A stretch of DNA of 5,419 nucleotides from an uncultured Clostridia bacterium (GCA_947381875.1 CANCXY010000229.1:1-5419), one strand, 5' to 3'; positions 1-5,419 are shown, numbered from the stretch's first letter. The notes: generated from the letters alone by a model not told the origin. Numbers and translations are program-made.

Positions 1-58
1 ATTTTGCTCTATTTGCACCCCAAATGGAGTTTACACAGAATTTGGGATTGACCCTCAT
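1..58 (-). CDS. Possible partial gene downstream of the winged-helix regulator (5' end only)
   Basis: On the minus strand an ATG (58-56) overlaps the TGA stop of the upstream regulator as ATGA, a typical operon junction. The frame then stays open to the window edge, giving 19 residues that begin MRVNPKFCVNSIWGANRAK. I do not recognise the product from so short a fragment. No strong Shine-Dalgarno site sits at the ideal distance: an AGGA lies only 3 nt upstream and a GAGGG about 13 nt upstream, so translation would depend on coupling. The main alternative is that this is non-coding sequence after the regulator, since 19 open codons can occur by chance. Confidence 0.35.
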   Translation of the reverse strand, partial: MRVNPKFCVNSIWGANRAK

Positions 59-717
59 GATTCCTGTTCATCCCTCTCAGCTTCCCATGCCCCCTGCGTG
101 AAGGTTTCATCCACCATATCGCTGATGCCCGCCAGCAGCATGATTACGCCCTGTACCTTGTGGGACTGGATCACATAAACGCCTTTCTGCCGCGCATCTT
201 CCACAACGATATCGGCGGCAAGCAGCGGCTTCAGGTGATGATAAACCTGCCCAGTGGACCCAAAACCGCATTTTTCCACGAGGGATGTTACAGTCTTTGG
301 CCCGCGCAGTATCTCCAATAACAGCGCCAGCCGGTTTGCGTTCCCGATACAGGCCAGCACCTTGCCTGCGACGCCGCTCTCAATGAGGGAGAGCAGGTCA
401 TCGGCGGGGACACTGTTCCGTATCCAGTTCGATTGCCGTCCGCCGGAATTGTACACTCCCAGGTAGGTCACAAGCCCGCTTGCCCCTGTTGCCTCCGTTT
501 TATAGCACAGCTCCTCCATCTGCTCGCTGAGGCGGCTGTCCGGGTGCATGCCGTGCATAACGTGTACCCTTTTCAGCTTTTCCGTAGAGGCTTTGTTCGG
601 AAGCAGTTCCAGCATCATGGCCCGCAGTTCGTCAAGCTGCGGCAGTACCGTATTTTGAAGATTTTCCATCTGCCCTTTGAGAGCGTCGATCTCCTGGCTG
701 TAGTTTTGTTCCATCAT
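55..717 (-). CDS. Winged-helix (ArsR-like) transcriptional regulator with N-terminal coiled coil
   Basis: This encodes a 220-residue cytoplasmic protein, probably a DNA-binding regulator. Residues about 5-40 are heptad-like and charged (EIDALKGQMENLQNT...), suggesting a coiled-coil dimerisation segment. Residues about 115-185 read as a winged helix: a helix with the GNANRLALLLEIL pattern common in ArsR-type proteins, a turn (GPKTVTSLVEKCGF), a recognition helix (STGQVYHHLKPLLAADIV) and a wing (VEDARQKGVYVI). At 220 residues it is about twice the length of a minimal ArsR protein, and the middle part (about 50-110) is unassigned. There is no ArsR metal-binding CxC motif, so metal sensing is not supported. 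The start is a tandem ATG-ATG; a GAGGTG ribosome site (730-725) lies 7 nt before the first. It diverges from the two-component operon, and the promoter and dyad upstream suggest autoregulation. Confidence 0.85.
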   Translation of the reverse strand: MMEQNYSQEIDALKGQMENLQNTVLPQLDELRAMMLELLPNKASTEKLKRVHVMHGMHPDSRLSEQMEELCYKTEATGASGLVTYLGVYNSGGRQSNWIRNSVPADDLLSLIESGVAGKVLACIGNANRLALLLEILRGPKTVTSLVEKCGFGSTGQVYHHLKPLLAADIVVEDARQKGVYVIQSHKVQGVIMLLAGISDMVDETFTQGAWEAERDEQES

Positions 718-740
718 TCTGTAGCACCTCGTTTTCTATA

Positions 741-758
741 ATTTCGGAAATCCGTAAT
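741..758. promoter_or_regulatory. Imperfect 18-bp dyad, candidate operator
   Basis: The sequence ATTTCGGAAATCCGTAAT has arms ATTtCGGA and TCCGtAAT. Seven of nine symmetric pairs match, with mismatches only at 744/755 and at the central pair. It covers the predicted transcription start (about 755) of the minus-strand regulator and lies just before its ribosome binding site. This is a position where a bound dimer would block transcription, so autorepression by the neighbouring winged-helix protein is a reasonable inference. Binding itself is not shown. Confidence 0.45.
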
Positions 759-761
759 AAC

Positions 762-790
762 ATAACACCAAAAAACAATGTGGATGTCAA
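762..790 (-). promoter_or_regulatory. Sigma-A-type promoter of the winged-helix regulator
   Basis: On the minus strand a perfect -35 box TTGACA (790-785) is followed by a 17-nt spacer and a -10 box TGTTAT (767-762, 4 of 6 matches to TATAAT). The predicted start is near 755, giving a leader of about 38 nt before the ATG at 717. Confidence 0.6.
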
Positions 791-812
791 TAGGTTTGAA
801 AAATTTTTTTGC

Positions 813-824
813 AATTACGTAATT
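813..824. promoter_or_regulatory. Perfect 12-bp palindrome AATTACGTAATT between divergent promoters
   Basis: This perfect palindrome lies directly between the two divergent promoters. Its centre is about 65 bp upstream of the predicted start of the response-regulator transcript and about 28 bp beyond the -35 box of the minus-strand promoter. The position suits a regulator acting on either or both directions. It does not resemble the paired direct repeats usually bound by LytTR domains. Its sequence is AT-rich, so chance occurrence is possible. Confidence 0.35.
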
Positions 825-848
825 TGGAAATTGAAAGAGGGCAAGGGG

Positions 849-877
849 TTGAATGCGGCGCAAATCCATGCTATACT
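849..877 (+). promoter_or_regulatory. Sigma-A-type promoter of the two-component operon (extended -10)
   Basis: A -35 box TTGAAT (849-854) is followed by a 17-nt spacer and a -10 box TATACT (872-877). The -10 is preceded by TG at 869-870, forming an extended -10 (TGCTATACT). Predicted start is near 884, leaving a leader of about 59 nt. The promoter overlaps an in-frame upstream ATG at 853, which supports starting the response regulator at 943 instead. Confidence 0.7.
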
Positions 878-942
878 TTCCTGGGGACAGGGTGCTGCCC
901 CAAAGAGGAATGCACCAATCATACTTGAGGGAGAGGGATGCA

Positions 943-1662
943 ATGTTACGAATAGCAATTTGTGATGATGATAAAGACGTAGTTACAGCACATAAAAAGG
1001 CGACGGAGGCATGTTTGACACAGAGTAGCAGCGCAGGGGAAATAAGCACCTATACTGCCAGCGATAACCTGCTTTATGATATAACAGAGGATGGATTTTT
1101 CTTTGACCTGATCTTGCTGGATATAGAAATGCCGGGAAACAGCGGCATGGAGATTGCGGAAAAGATAAAGCCCTTTCTGCCGAATATAAAAATTATTTTT
1201 ATTACGTCACATATCGAATATGCCATAGACGCTTTTGAACTGTCCATTTTCCGTTATGTGCCGAAGAATGATATACATAAACGGCTGCCCTCCGCCATAC
1301 AGGATGCCATTCGCCTGATCGAGCTGGAAGAAGGGAAAACTTACACCATTCAAACGAACAGCCGTTTTGAAAAGATTCCCTATAAGGAAATTTATTACAT
1401 TGAAAGGGATGGAAAAAACGCGAGCATTTCAGCTTTGGGCGGGGTGTCGAAGGTGCGGAAAACCTTGCAGCAGGTTTATGCGGAGTTGAACGCGGAAGAA
1501 TTTATCTATATTGACCGGGGCTGTATCGTGAATATGATCCATATTATGCAGATCAAAGATGGCATGGCTGTTCTGAAAAACGGCGTGTCGCTCCCTGTCA
1601 GCCGCACACATTTGCAGGAGGTAAAGGCGCAAATCAACCGTTATTGGGGGGCGCATGTGTGA
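943..1662 (+). CDS. LytTR-family response regulator
   Basis: This encodes a 239-residue cytoplasmic response regulator of the LytR/AlgR/AgrA type. The receiver domain spans about residues 1-120. It has the acidic pocket CDDD (D8-D10), the phospho-acceptor D60 in LILLDIEMP, T88 in FITSH and K108 in FRYVPK. A LytTR DNA-binding domain follows at about 130-235, with YKEIYYIERDGK, the FIYIDRGCIVNM segment and LPVSRTHLQEVKAQ as typical features. I chose ATG 943 over the in-frame ATG at 853 because a purine-rich ribosome site (GAGGGAGAGGG, 927-937) lies 5 nt upstream, the receiver fold begins at once, and the longer version would start inside the promoter. The gene ends in TGATG, overlapping the kinase by one base. 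Family members activate promoters through paired direct repeats; the target here is inferred, possibly the downstream transporter operon. Confidence 0.93.
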   Translation: MLRIAICDDDKDVVTAHKKATEACLTQSSSAGEISTYTASDNLLYDITEDGFFFDLILLDIEMPGNSGMEIAEKIKPFLPNIKIIFITSHIEYAIDAFELSIFRYVPKNDIHKRLPSAIQDAIRLIELEEGKTYTIQTNSRFEKIPYKEIYYIERDGKNASISALGGVSKVRKTLQQVYAELNAEEFIYIDRGCIVNMIHIMQIKDGMAVLKNGVSLPVSRTHLQEVKAQINRYWGAHV

Positions 1663-2939
1663 TGGGCTGGCTGATTATACTGTCAAATTTTCTGGCTGCC
1701 GGCATACGGGTCATTGTCTGCCTGTTCCTGATTTCCCGGCTGCTTTCCGCCAAAAAGATTGAAAAGAAAAGTATTGCTTTGGCCTTGGCCAGCGCGGCGG
1801 TTATCGCTGTTCTGGCCTCTGTGCTGGCATTGCCGGAACTTTACCGTGGAATATTGGAAGTCGTTTTGATTGCGGCCTGTGCCATCCGTTTCCAACAGGC
1901 AGATAGCAGAATGAGCCTGTTTATGGGGATATTCTATGAATTATCCGTTTCCTTCTGGCAATTCCTTGTCGCGGCATGGCTTGGGGTGATATTCCGTTCC
2001 CCGGCCTTTCTTGACGATAAAACAGTACAGGGGCAAATTGCGGTCTGGTGCCTCCATGTATTCTTGATTGCATTGATGTGGTATCTTTGGAAGCATCCCA
2101 ATGCAGCGGCAAAACAGGCGCGCCGTTTTATCACCGTGATACTCTTTATAACTTTTTTAGCGGTCGTGAGCTTATCGGAACAGACCGCACTTGCCATTGA
2201 AGATGATATACTGGATACATGGACGATTTTGGCGGTCGTTTTAATGACGTTCGTTCTGGTGTTTAATATGAACAGGCAATATCAGGTGGAAAAGGAACTG
2301 GCAAAATTGAAATCGGAGCAGGTGGAACTGCTGGAGCGCGATTACACCACCTTAAATAACGCCTATGCAATCAACGCGAAACTGTTCCACGATTTTCATA
2401 ACCATATCGGCGTGCTGCGCCAGATGCTTTCGCACAGCCGGACAGAGGAGGCGGTACGCTATCTGGACGAGCTGCAAATGCCTGTGAAAGGGATGGCCGA
2501 TACGGTGTGGACAGGGGATGAAACCGTTGACTATCTCATCAACAGCAAATCCGTGTCTGCGGAAGAAAACGGGATACAATATGATGTACAGGTGGAATTC
2601 CCGCGCCAAATCAATATCCGAAGCGCAGACCTGTGTGCGATATTGGGGAATTTGTTGGATAATGCGCTGGAGGCGGCAAAGCAGGTGCCCGATGGGCAGC
2701 AGAGGTTCATCTGGCTGGTGATTCGCCGCATCAATCAAATGATTGTGATAAAGGTGGAGAACAGTTTTTTGACAGCGCCTATAGAGCAGGATGGAAGGCT
2801 GAAAACCTCCAAAGAGGGGAACGGACTGCATGGCTGGGGGTTAAAAAGCGCCCAAACGGCGGCGGAAAAATACGATGGCACGCTGCAAACATCCTATGAC
2901 GGCAATATATTCCGGGCGGTCGCCACTTTATCCTATTAG
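1662..2939 (+). CDS. HPK10-type (AgrC/VirS-like) membrane sensor histidine kinase
   Basis: This encodes a 425-residue membrane kinase, the probable partner of the preceding response regulator. The N-terminal 205 residues hold six or seven hydrophobic segments (about 4-28, 38-57, 63-77, 86-110, 124-142, 156-172, 186-203), with no large extracellular domain. That arrangement is typical of sensors for small peptides or membrane-associated signals. A short coiled coil (about 205-235) leads to the phospho-acceptor motif HDFHNH with H243, in the HDxxNH form of the HPK10 group. The GHKL ATPase domain shows the N box LGNLLDNALEA (N330, D333, N334) and the glycine-rich GNGLHGWGL (386-394). I use ATG 1662, which overlaps the previous stop; GTG 1659 and TTG 1644 are in frame too. 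The ribosome site is weak (a G-run at 1646-1651), so translation is probably coupled. No agrB or agrD-like gene is visible, so the ligand is unknown. Confidence 0.92.
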   Translation: MGWLIILSNFLAAGIRVIVCLFLISRLLSAKKIEKKSIALALASAAVIAVLASVLALPELYRGILEVVLIAACAIRFQQADSRMSLFMGIFYELSVSFWQFLVAAWLGVIFRSPAFLDDKTVQGQIAVWCLHVFLIALMWYLWKHPNAAAKQARRFITVILFITFLAVVSLSEQTALAIEDDILDTWTILAVVLMTFVLVFNMNRQYQVEKELAKLKSEQVELLERDYTTLNNAYAINAKLFHDFHNHIGVLRQMLSHSRTEEAVRYLDELQMPVKGMADTVWTGDETVDYLINSKSVSAEENGIQYDVQVEFPRQINIRSADLCAILGNLLDNALEAAKQVPDGQQRFIWLVIRRINQMIVIKVENSFLTAPIEQDGRLKTSKEGNGLHGWGLKSAQTAAEKYDGTLQTSYDGNIFRAVATLSY

Positions 2940-2970
2940 AATATATCCGATAAACAGAGGATTCCCACAG

Positions 2971-3004
2971 GCTGCAAGGCAGGTCACATGCCTTGCGGCT
3001 TTTT
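2971..3004 (+). terminator. Intrinsic terminator of the two-component operon
   Basis: A 10-bp stem (GCTGCAAGGC at 2971-2980 with GCCTTGCGGC at 2990-2999, one U-G wobble) has a 9-nt loop and is followed by five T residues (3000-3004). It lies 32 nt after the kinase stop codon. The opposite strand has no T-tract after the stem, so it acts only in the plus direction. It separates the two-component genes from the transporter operon. Confidence 0.85.
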
Positions 3005-3024
3005 CGTGGACAAAAACCTGCCGT

Positions 3025-3053
3025 TTGAGGACATTTCCGCACGGGCACATATT
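3025..3053 (+). promoter_or_regulatory. Weak candidate promoter for the transporter operon
   Basis: TTGAGG (3025-3030) and CATATT (3048-3053) are 17 nt apart, each matching 4 of 6 consensus bases. A nearby TATGAT (3060-3065) would be a better -10 but has no -35 partner at the right distance. A promoter is expected here because a terminator ends the upstream operon. Weak boxes would suit a promoter that needs an activator such as the LytTR protein. A clear pair of LytTR direct repeats was not found; only a single GTT-containing half-site resemblance (GCCGTTTGAG, 3020-3029) was seen. Confidence 0.3.
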
Positions 3054-3104
3054 TTACGCTATGATATAGGCATACTCAATCAATCATTGGGAGCGGCCGA
3101 AGCG

Positions 3105-3144
3105 TCTGTGTGTTTCCCCGCCCGCAGGGCGGGAAACACACAGA
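3105..3144 (+). other. Long stable hairpin in the transporter-operon leader
   Basis: Bases 3105-3123 pair with 3127-3144 through 18 base pairs, with a 3-nt GCA loop and one bulged C (3116). The upper stem is GC-rich and the lower stem is TCTGTGTGTTT against AAACACACAGA. No T-tract follows on either strand, so it is not a classic intrinsic terminator. It sits 50 nt upstream of the first gene of the operon. It may be an mRNA-stabilising structure, a pause or attenuation element, or a remnant repeat. Confidence 0.7.
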
Positions 3145-3194
3145 AATATCCATGCGGCTTGAAAATTCCCTTATCATTCAAGGAGGTACAGTTT

Positions 3195-3371
3195 ATGCGT
3201 CATGTATACATTCGGGGAATGTTAGGTTTGATTTGGCTGGCGGTTGCTGTCAAATCTGTCTTGTCCGCCAACCTTGAAATGGCACCCCTCTATGCCGTTT
3301 TAGGCGCAGCGTTCCTGTATTCGGCTTATGCCGCCTGGAAAAAGGACCACAAAGGAGGTCAGATGAAATGA
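3195..3371 (+). CDS. Small two-helix membrane protein, first gene of the transporter operon
   Basis: This encodes a 58-residue protein, MRHVYIRGMLGLIWLAVAVK at its start, with two hydrophobic segments (about 8-25 and 30-48) and a basic, hydrophilic tail (KKDHKGG). I do not recognise a named family. The start at 3195 is fixed by a strong AGGAGG site (3181-3186) 8 nt upstream. The same frame is open further upstream to an ATG at 2988, but that version would run through the terminator arm and the leader hairpin and lacks a ribosome site. The gene ends in ATGA, overlapping the ABC ATPase by 4 nt, and its last codons contain that gene's ribosome site. Tight coupling suggests it works with the transporter, for instance as an accessory or assembly subunit; that role is inferred from position only. 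Confidence 0.8.
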   Translation: MRHVYIRGMLGLIWLAVAVKSVLSANLEMAPLYAVLGAAFLYSAYAAWKKDHKGGQMK

Positions 3372-4075
3372 GTGCGGAACTGTTGACGGTAAAAAATATA
3401 AGCGCATGGTACAGCAGTGAGAAAACGGTCCTGCAAGGGCTTTCCTTAACACTGGCCGAGCATGAGGTCGTGGGGCTGATTGGGCTTAATGGCGCTGGCA
3501 AAACGACATTTTTGAAGGTGATATCCGGCCTGCTTCCCTCTTTTCGTTCCGACGGCATCTGGTTTTGCGGACGCTCTGTAAACTTTCGGGAACGCGAGTT
3601 TAAGCGCTGCCGCTATACCGTATTTGCGGAGGATAACTCCTTTCAGTATTTCACCTTCCGTGAATATCTCTCGTATGTGTTCTCGGCCTATAAAAGGAAA
3701 TTGCCCGATATCGGGGAACTGATACAGGGCTTTCACTTTGAAAATTATACAGATGTTTTATTAAAGGACCTCTCGACCGGAAACCGGAAAAAAGCGTTCC
3801 TGATTACCGCTTTTGCATTAAAGCCGGAACTGCTCTTATTGGATGAGCCGGTGAACGGGCTGGATTTTGAAAGCACAGAATATTTATATAAGCAAATTGC
3901 CAATTACAAGGAGCATGGAACGATCCTGTTTTCCTCCCATATCCTGGAAAGCATCACGCTGACTTCTGACCGCGTATTTGTTCTAAAAGATGGGAGGATC
4001 CGGCAGACATTTGAAAACGGGCAGATCGACGCCGCAGGCATTCGGGAGGCGCTGTACTATGAAAATGATGTTTAA
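3368..4075 (+). CDS. ABC transporter ATP-binding protein
   Basis: This encodes a 235-residue ATPase subunit of a membrane transporter, the usual length for a stand-alone nucleotide-binding protein. It has the Walker A motif GLNGAGKT (39-46), the signature LSTGN (135-139, a variant of LSGGQ), Walker B LLLLDEP (155-161) with catalytic E160, the D-loop GLD (164-166) and the switch histidine H191 in SSHILES. In the Q-loop region (VFAEDNSF) a glutamate, E88, takes the place of the usual glutamine. All catalytic residues are present, so it should hydrolyse ATP. The overall look fits the ABC-2/CcmA-DrrA-like export group. An AAAGGAGG site (3351-3358) lies 9 nt before the ATG. It overlaps the small membrane gene by 4 nt and the permease by 17 nt. 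The substrate cannot be read from the sequence; a peptide or antimicrobial is a guess from the sensor context. Confidence 0.93.
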   Translation: MSAELLTVKNISAWYSSEKTVLQGLSLTLAEHEVVGLIGLNGAGKTTFLKVISGLLPSFRSDGIWFCGRSVNFREREFKRCRYTVFAEDNSFQYFTFREYLSYVFSAYKRKLPDIGELIQGFHFENYTDVLLKDLSTGNRKKAFLITAFALKPELLLLDEPVNGLDFESTEYLYKQIANYKEHGTILFSSHILESITLTSDRVFVLKDGRIRQTFENGQIDAAGIREALYYENDV

Positions 4076-5267
4076 GGCTTTTTCCAAAAAGCTGTTTGGC
4101 GTAAAATATGAGAGGATGACACGAATCGTTTTTATTTATCTGGTCGTGTTTTGGGGATTATCTATTGGCGAATTTCAGGTTCCTGTCGCGCCGTTTGTTT
4201 TCTATCTGATGGTAAGTACATTTACCGCTGGGGTGATGTGGCAGGCCCTTTCCTCGGAAGATAACGCCGTGAATATGCAAAACATGGTCATGCTCCCATT
4301 TGAAAGGAGAGATTTTGTTTTATCCTATACAGCGGCCATTGGCACATATACAATCCTGACAAAAACAGCGGCGCTGTTTGCGGTTTTGCTGGCTGTGTCA
4401 GTACGGGAGCCGGCAGAAATTTTGGGCGGTATCCTTTGTACGGTAAATGCCGCCCTTATGGCCGCCGCCATTTTCTCTGTGAGGAAATATTGGTATGCGG
4501 GCGCGCTCTGGGCTGCTGCCGTGCTTGTCGCTATCTTTGCGGGATGGGATGAACCGTGGTTCCTCCCCATGCTGTCAGCCAACGGCTTTTTGGCATTCCT
4601 GCTGCTGCAAAGCACCGACGGATACGCTTTCTATCTTCAGGAAGGAAAAAGCGGGGCAGCCGTAAAAGGGCGCCAGCGGCATTCGGTATGGGTGTATTTT
4701 TTCCGTTATATGAAAAGCCATAAAAACTATATTATGAATACGGTAATTATGTGGGGAGCGGCCTGTGTTTTGCCAATATTCTTCAAACAGATGGAAAGTC
4801 CGTTTGTGATCCCTCTTGGCTTTGCGATCCTTTCCCTGAATACGCCTGTCTGCATTTTGCTGTCCTGCGACCACACTTTAGAACAGGCGGTGCGTTTCCT
4901 GCCCGGCCAGAAGAAAATTTTTTGCGTGCCCTATTGTCTGTTTATTTTCCTGTGCAATATCTCCGCGGATGCGATTTTCCTTGTCAGTTGGCAGGTTCAG
5001 ATAGGAGGCGTCACCCTTCCCATCCTGCTCACCGCTCTTTTCTTTGCCATGCAAAGCGCAATTTTTTCTGTCCTTTTGGAATGGATCTGCCCTGTTCGCG
5101 GGTGGAAAATAGAGAGCGATCTATGGCACCATCCGCGAAAATATATCGTGCCAGCAGGGATGCTTTTGTTGGCGGGGGTAGTCGGTACTGTGCCAATGCT
5201 CCTGTTCCCATTGCTCGTTTTTTTACTTGCCGAAATCGCGGTTCTGCTAATCCAATGCCGGAGGTGA
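4059..5267 (+). CDS. ABC transporter permease, ABC-2-like, about 11 membrane segments
   Basis: This encodes a 402-residue, very hydrophobic membrane protein, the probable pore subunit for the preceding ATPase. Hydrophobic segments lie at about 23-37, 43-64, 92-115, 121-141, 146-162, 168-184, 225-243, 249-268, 287-311, 318-341 and 363-398 (the last may be two). Two cytoplasmic-type motifs recur, VMLPFERRDFVLSY (77-90) and VRFLPGQKKIFCVPY (278-292), each followed by membrane helices, as in ABC-2-type permeases. This suggests an internally duplicated protein. The ATG at 4059 is preceded by GGGAGG (4044-4049) at 9 nt and lies inside the end of the ATPase gene; ATGs at 4065 and 4068 are possible alternatives. 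No close named family is recognised. Its stop overlaps the ribosome site of the zinc-ribbon gene. Confidence 0.85.
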   Translation: MKMMFKAFSKKLFGVKYERMTRIVFIYLVVFWGLSIGEFQVPVAPFVFYLMVSTFTAGVMWQALSSEDNAVNMQNMVMLPFERRDFVLSYTAAIGTYTILTKTAALFAVLLAVSVREPAEILGGILCTVNAALMAAAIFSVRKYWYAGALWAAAVLVAIFAGWDEPWFLPMLSANGFLAFLLLQSTDGYAFYLQEGKSGAAVKGRQRHSVWVYFFRYMKSHKNYIMNTVIMWGAACVLPIFFKQMESPFVIPLGFAILSLNTPVCILLSCDHTLEQAVRFLPGQKKIFCVPYCLFIFLCNISADAIFLVSWQVQIGGVTLPILLTALFFAMQSAIFSVLLEWICPVRGWKIESDLWHHPRKYIVPAGMLLLAGVVGTVPMLLFPLLVFLLAEIAVLLIQCRR

Positions 5268-5271
5268 TACA

Positions 5272-5419
5272 ATGAAATTTTCAGGGAAATGCCCCAAATG
5301 CGGCGGAACTTCTATCGTCCGTATTCCCGATAACCCCAACCGCTATTCCAGCGGAAACAGCATTTATACAACAACCTTTACGCTGATGGGAAAAATACCT
5401 GTTATCCGCTATGTATGCG
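5272..5419 (+). CDS. Zinc-ribbon protein, 5' part only (runs off the right edge)
   Basis: The first 49 residues are visible. A CPKCGG motif (C7, C10) gives one zinc-binding knuckle near the N-terminus. After a polar stretch (about 13-37), YVC (C49) at the very edge looks like the start of the second cysteine pair, so a short treble-clef or zinc-ribbon fold is expected. No function is assigned. A near-perfect ribosome site, GGAGGTGAT (5260-5268), sits 7 nt (core GGAGG) before the ATG, only 4 nt after the permease stop, so it belongs to the transporter operon. Whether it is only a small zinc ribbon or the N-terminal domain of a larger, possibly membrane-anchored, protein cannot be told from this window. 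Confidence 0.75.
   Translation, partial: MKFSGKCPKCGGTSIVRIPDNPNRYSSGNSIYTTTFTLMGKIPVIRYVC

Noticed and set aside
19..46. Inverted repeat CCCAAAT/ATTTGGG with a 14-nt loop downstream of the winged-helix regulator, considered as a terminator.
   Set aside because: The 7-bp stem is weak, the loop is long and no T-tract follows on the minus strand. The overlapping open frame suggests the operon may continue leftward.
891..916. Possible leader hairpin GGTGC/GCACC before the response regulator, considered as an attenuator or riboswitch.
   Set aside because: Only five outer base pairs with a 16-nt interior and no conserved riboswitch pattern. It is too weak to call.
853..942. In-frame 30-residue N-terminal extension of the response regulator from the ATG at 853.
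   Set aside because: It starts within the predicted promoter, has no good ribosome site and adds sequence absent from receiver domains. The ATG at 943 fits better.
780..965. A 61-codon plus-strand frame across the divergent intergenic region.
   Set aside because: There is no ribosome site before its ATG. It runs through the promoter and into the response regulator in another frame.
2352..2831. A 159-codon minus-strand open frame opposite the kinase domain.
   Set aside because: It lies wholly antisense to conserved kinase motifs, has no family features and no ribosome site was seen. It is a shadow of the plus-strand gene.
3005..3104. Searched for paired 9-bp LytTR-type direct repeats upstream of the transporter operon.
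   Set aside because: Only one partial half-site (around 3020-3029) was found, with no second copy one helical spacing away, so no binding site is claimed.
2988..3194. In-frame upstream extension of the small membrane protein.
   Set aside because: It would include the right arm of the terminator and the leader hairpin as coding sequence, and it lacks a ribosome site. The AGGAGG before 3195 decides the start.
3152..3277. A 41-codon plus-strand frame ending GGCCQICLVRQP, reminiscent of a cysteine-rich peptide precursor.
   Set aside because: It has no ribosome binding site, starts just after the hairpin and overlaps the well-supported 58-residue membrane gene in another frame. It is most likely a shadow frame.

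Overview
The window looks like a chromosomal or accessory region from a Gram-positive anaerobe of the Bacillota, probably class Clostridia. The grounds are strong Shine-Dalgarno sites (AGGAGG, GGAGGTGAT), an HPK10-type histidine kinase paired with a LytTR response regulator, tightly overlapping genes, and moderate G+C by eye. No species can be assigned, and I see no RNA genes, transposase, integrase or CRISPR array.

Layout. On the minus strand, 55-717 encodes a winged-helix regulator with a coiled-coil N-terminus. A possible second gene overlaps its stop by ATGA and leaves the window on the left. The divergent intergenic region (718-942) holds a good promoter for each direction. It also holds an 18-bp imperfect dyad at the predicted start point of the minus-strand transcript and a 12-bp perfect palindrome between the two promoters. 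On the plus strand, a LytTR response regulator (943-1662) and a multi-spanning HPK10-like sensor kinase (1662-2939) form a two-gene operon, closed by a convincing intrinsic terminator (2971-3004).

After a leader of about 190 nt containing an 18-bp-stem hairpin without a U-tract (3105-3144) comes a second, tightly coupled operon. It encodes a 58-residue two-helix membrane protein (3195-3371), an ABC ATPase (3368-4075), a polytopic permease of about 11 membrane segments that looks internally duplicated (4059-5267), and the start of a small zinc-ribbon protein (5272 to beyond the right edge).

How it fits together (inference). The kinase resembles peptide-sensing AgrC/VirS-type sensors and its partner is a LytTR DNA-binding regulator. 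The adjacent ABC-2-like transporter operon is the natural candidate target. This matches sense-and-export modules that handle peptides or antimicrobials, but no signal peptide gene (AgrD/AgrB type) is visible and the substrate is unknown. The divergent winged-helix regulator may control itself and perhaps the two-component operon through the intergenic dyads. The gene families are ordinary. The less usual points are the 58-residue membrane protein, the duplicated permease, the co-operonic zinc ribbon and the structured leader.
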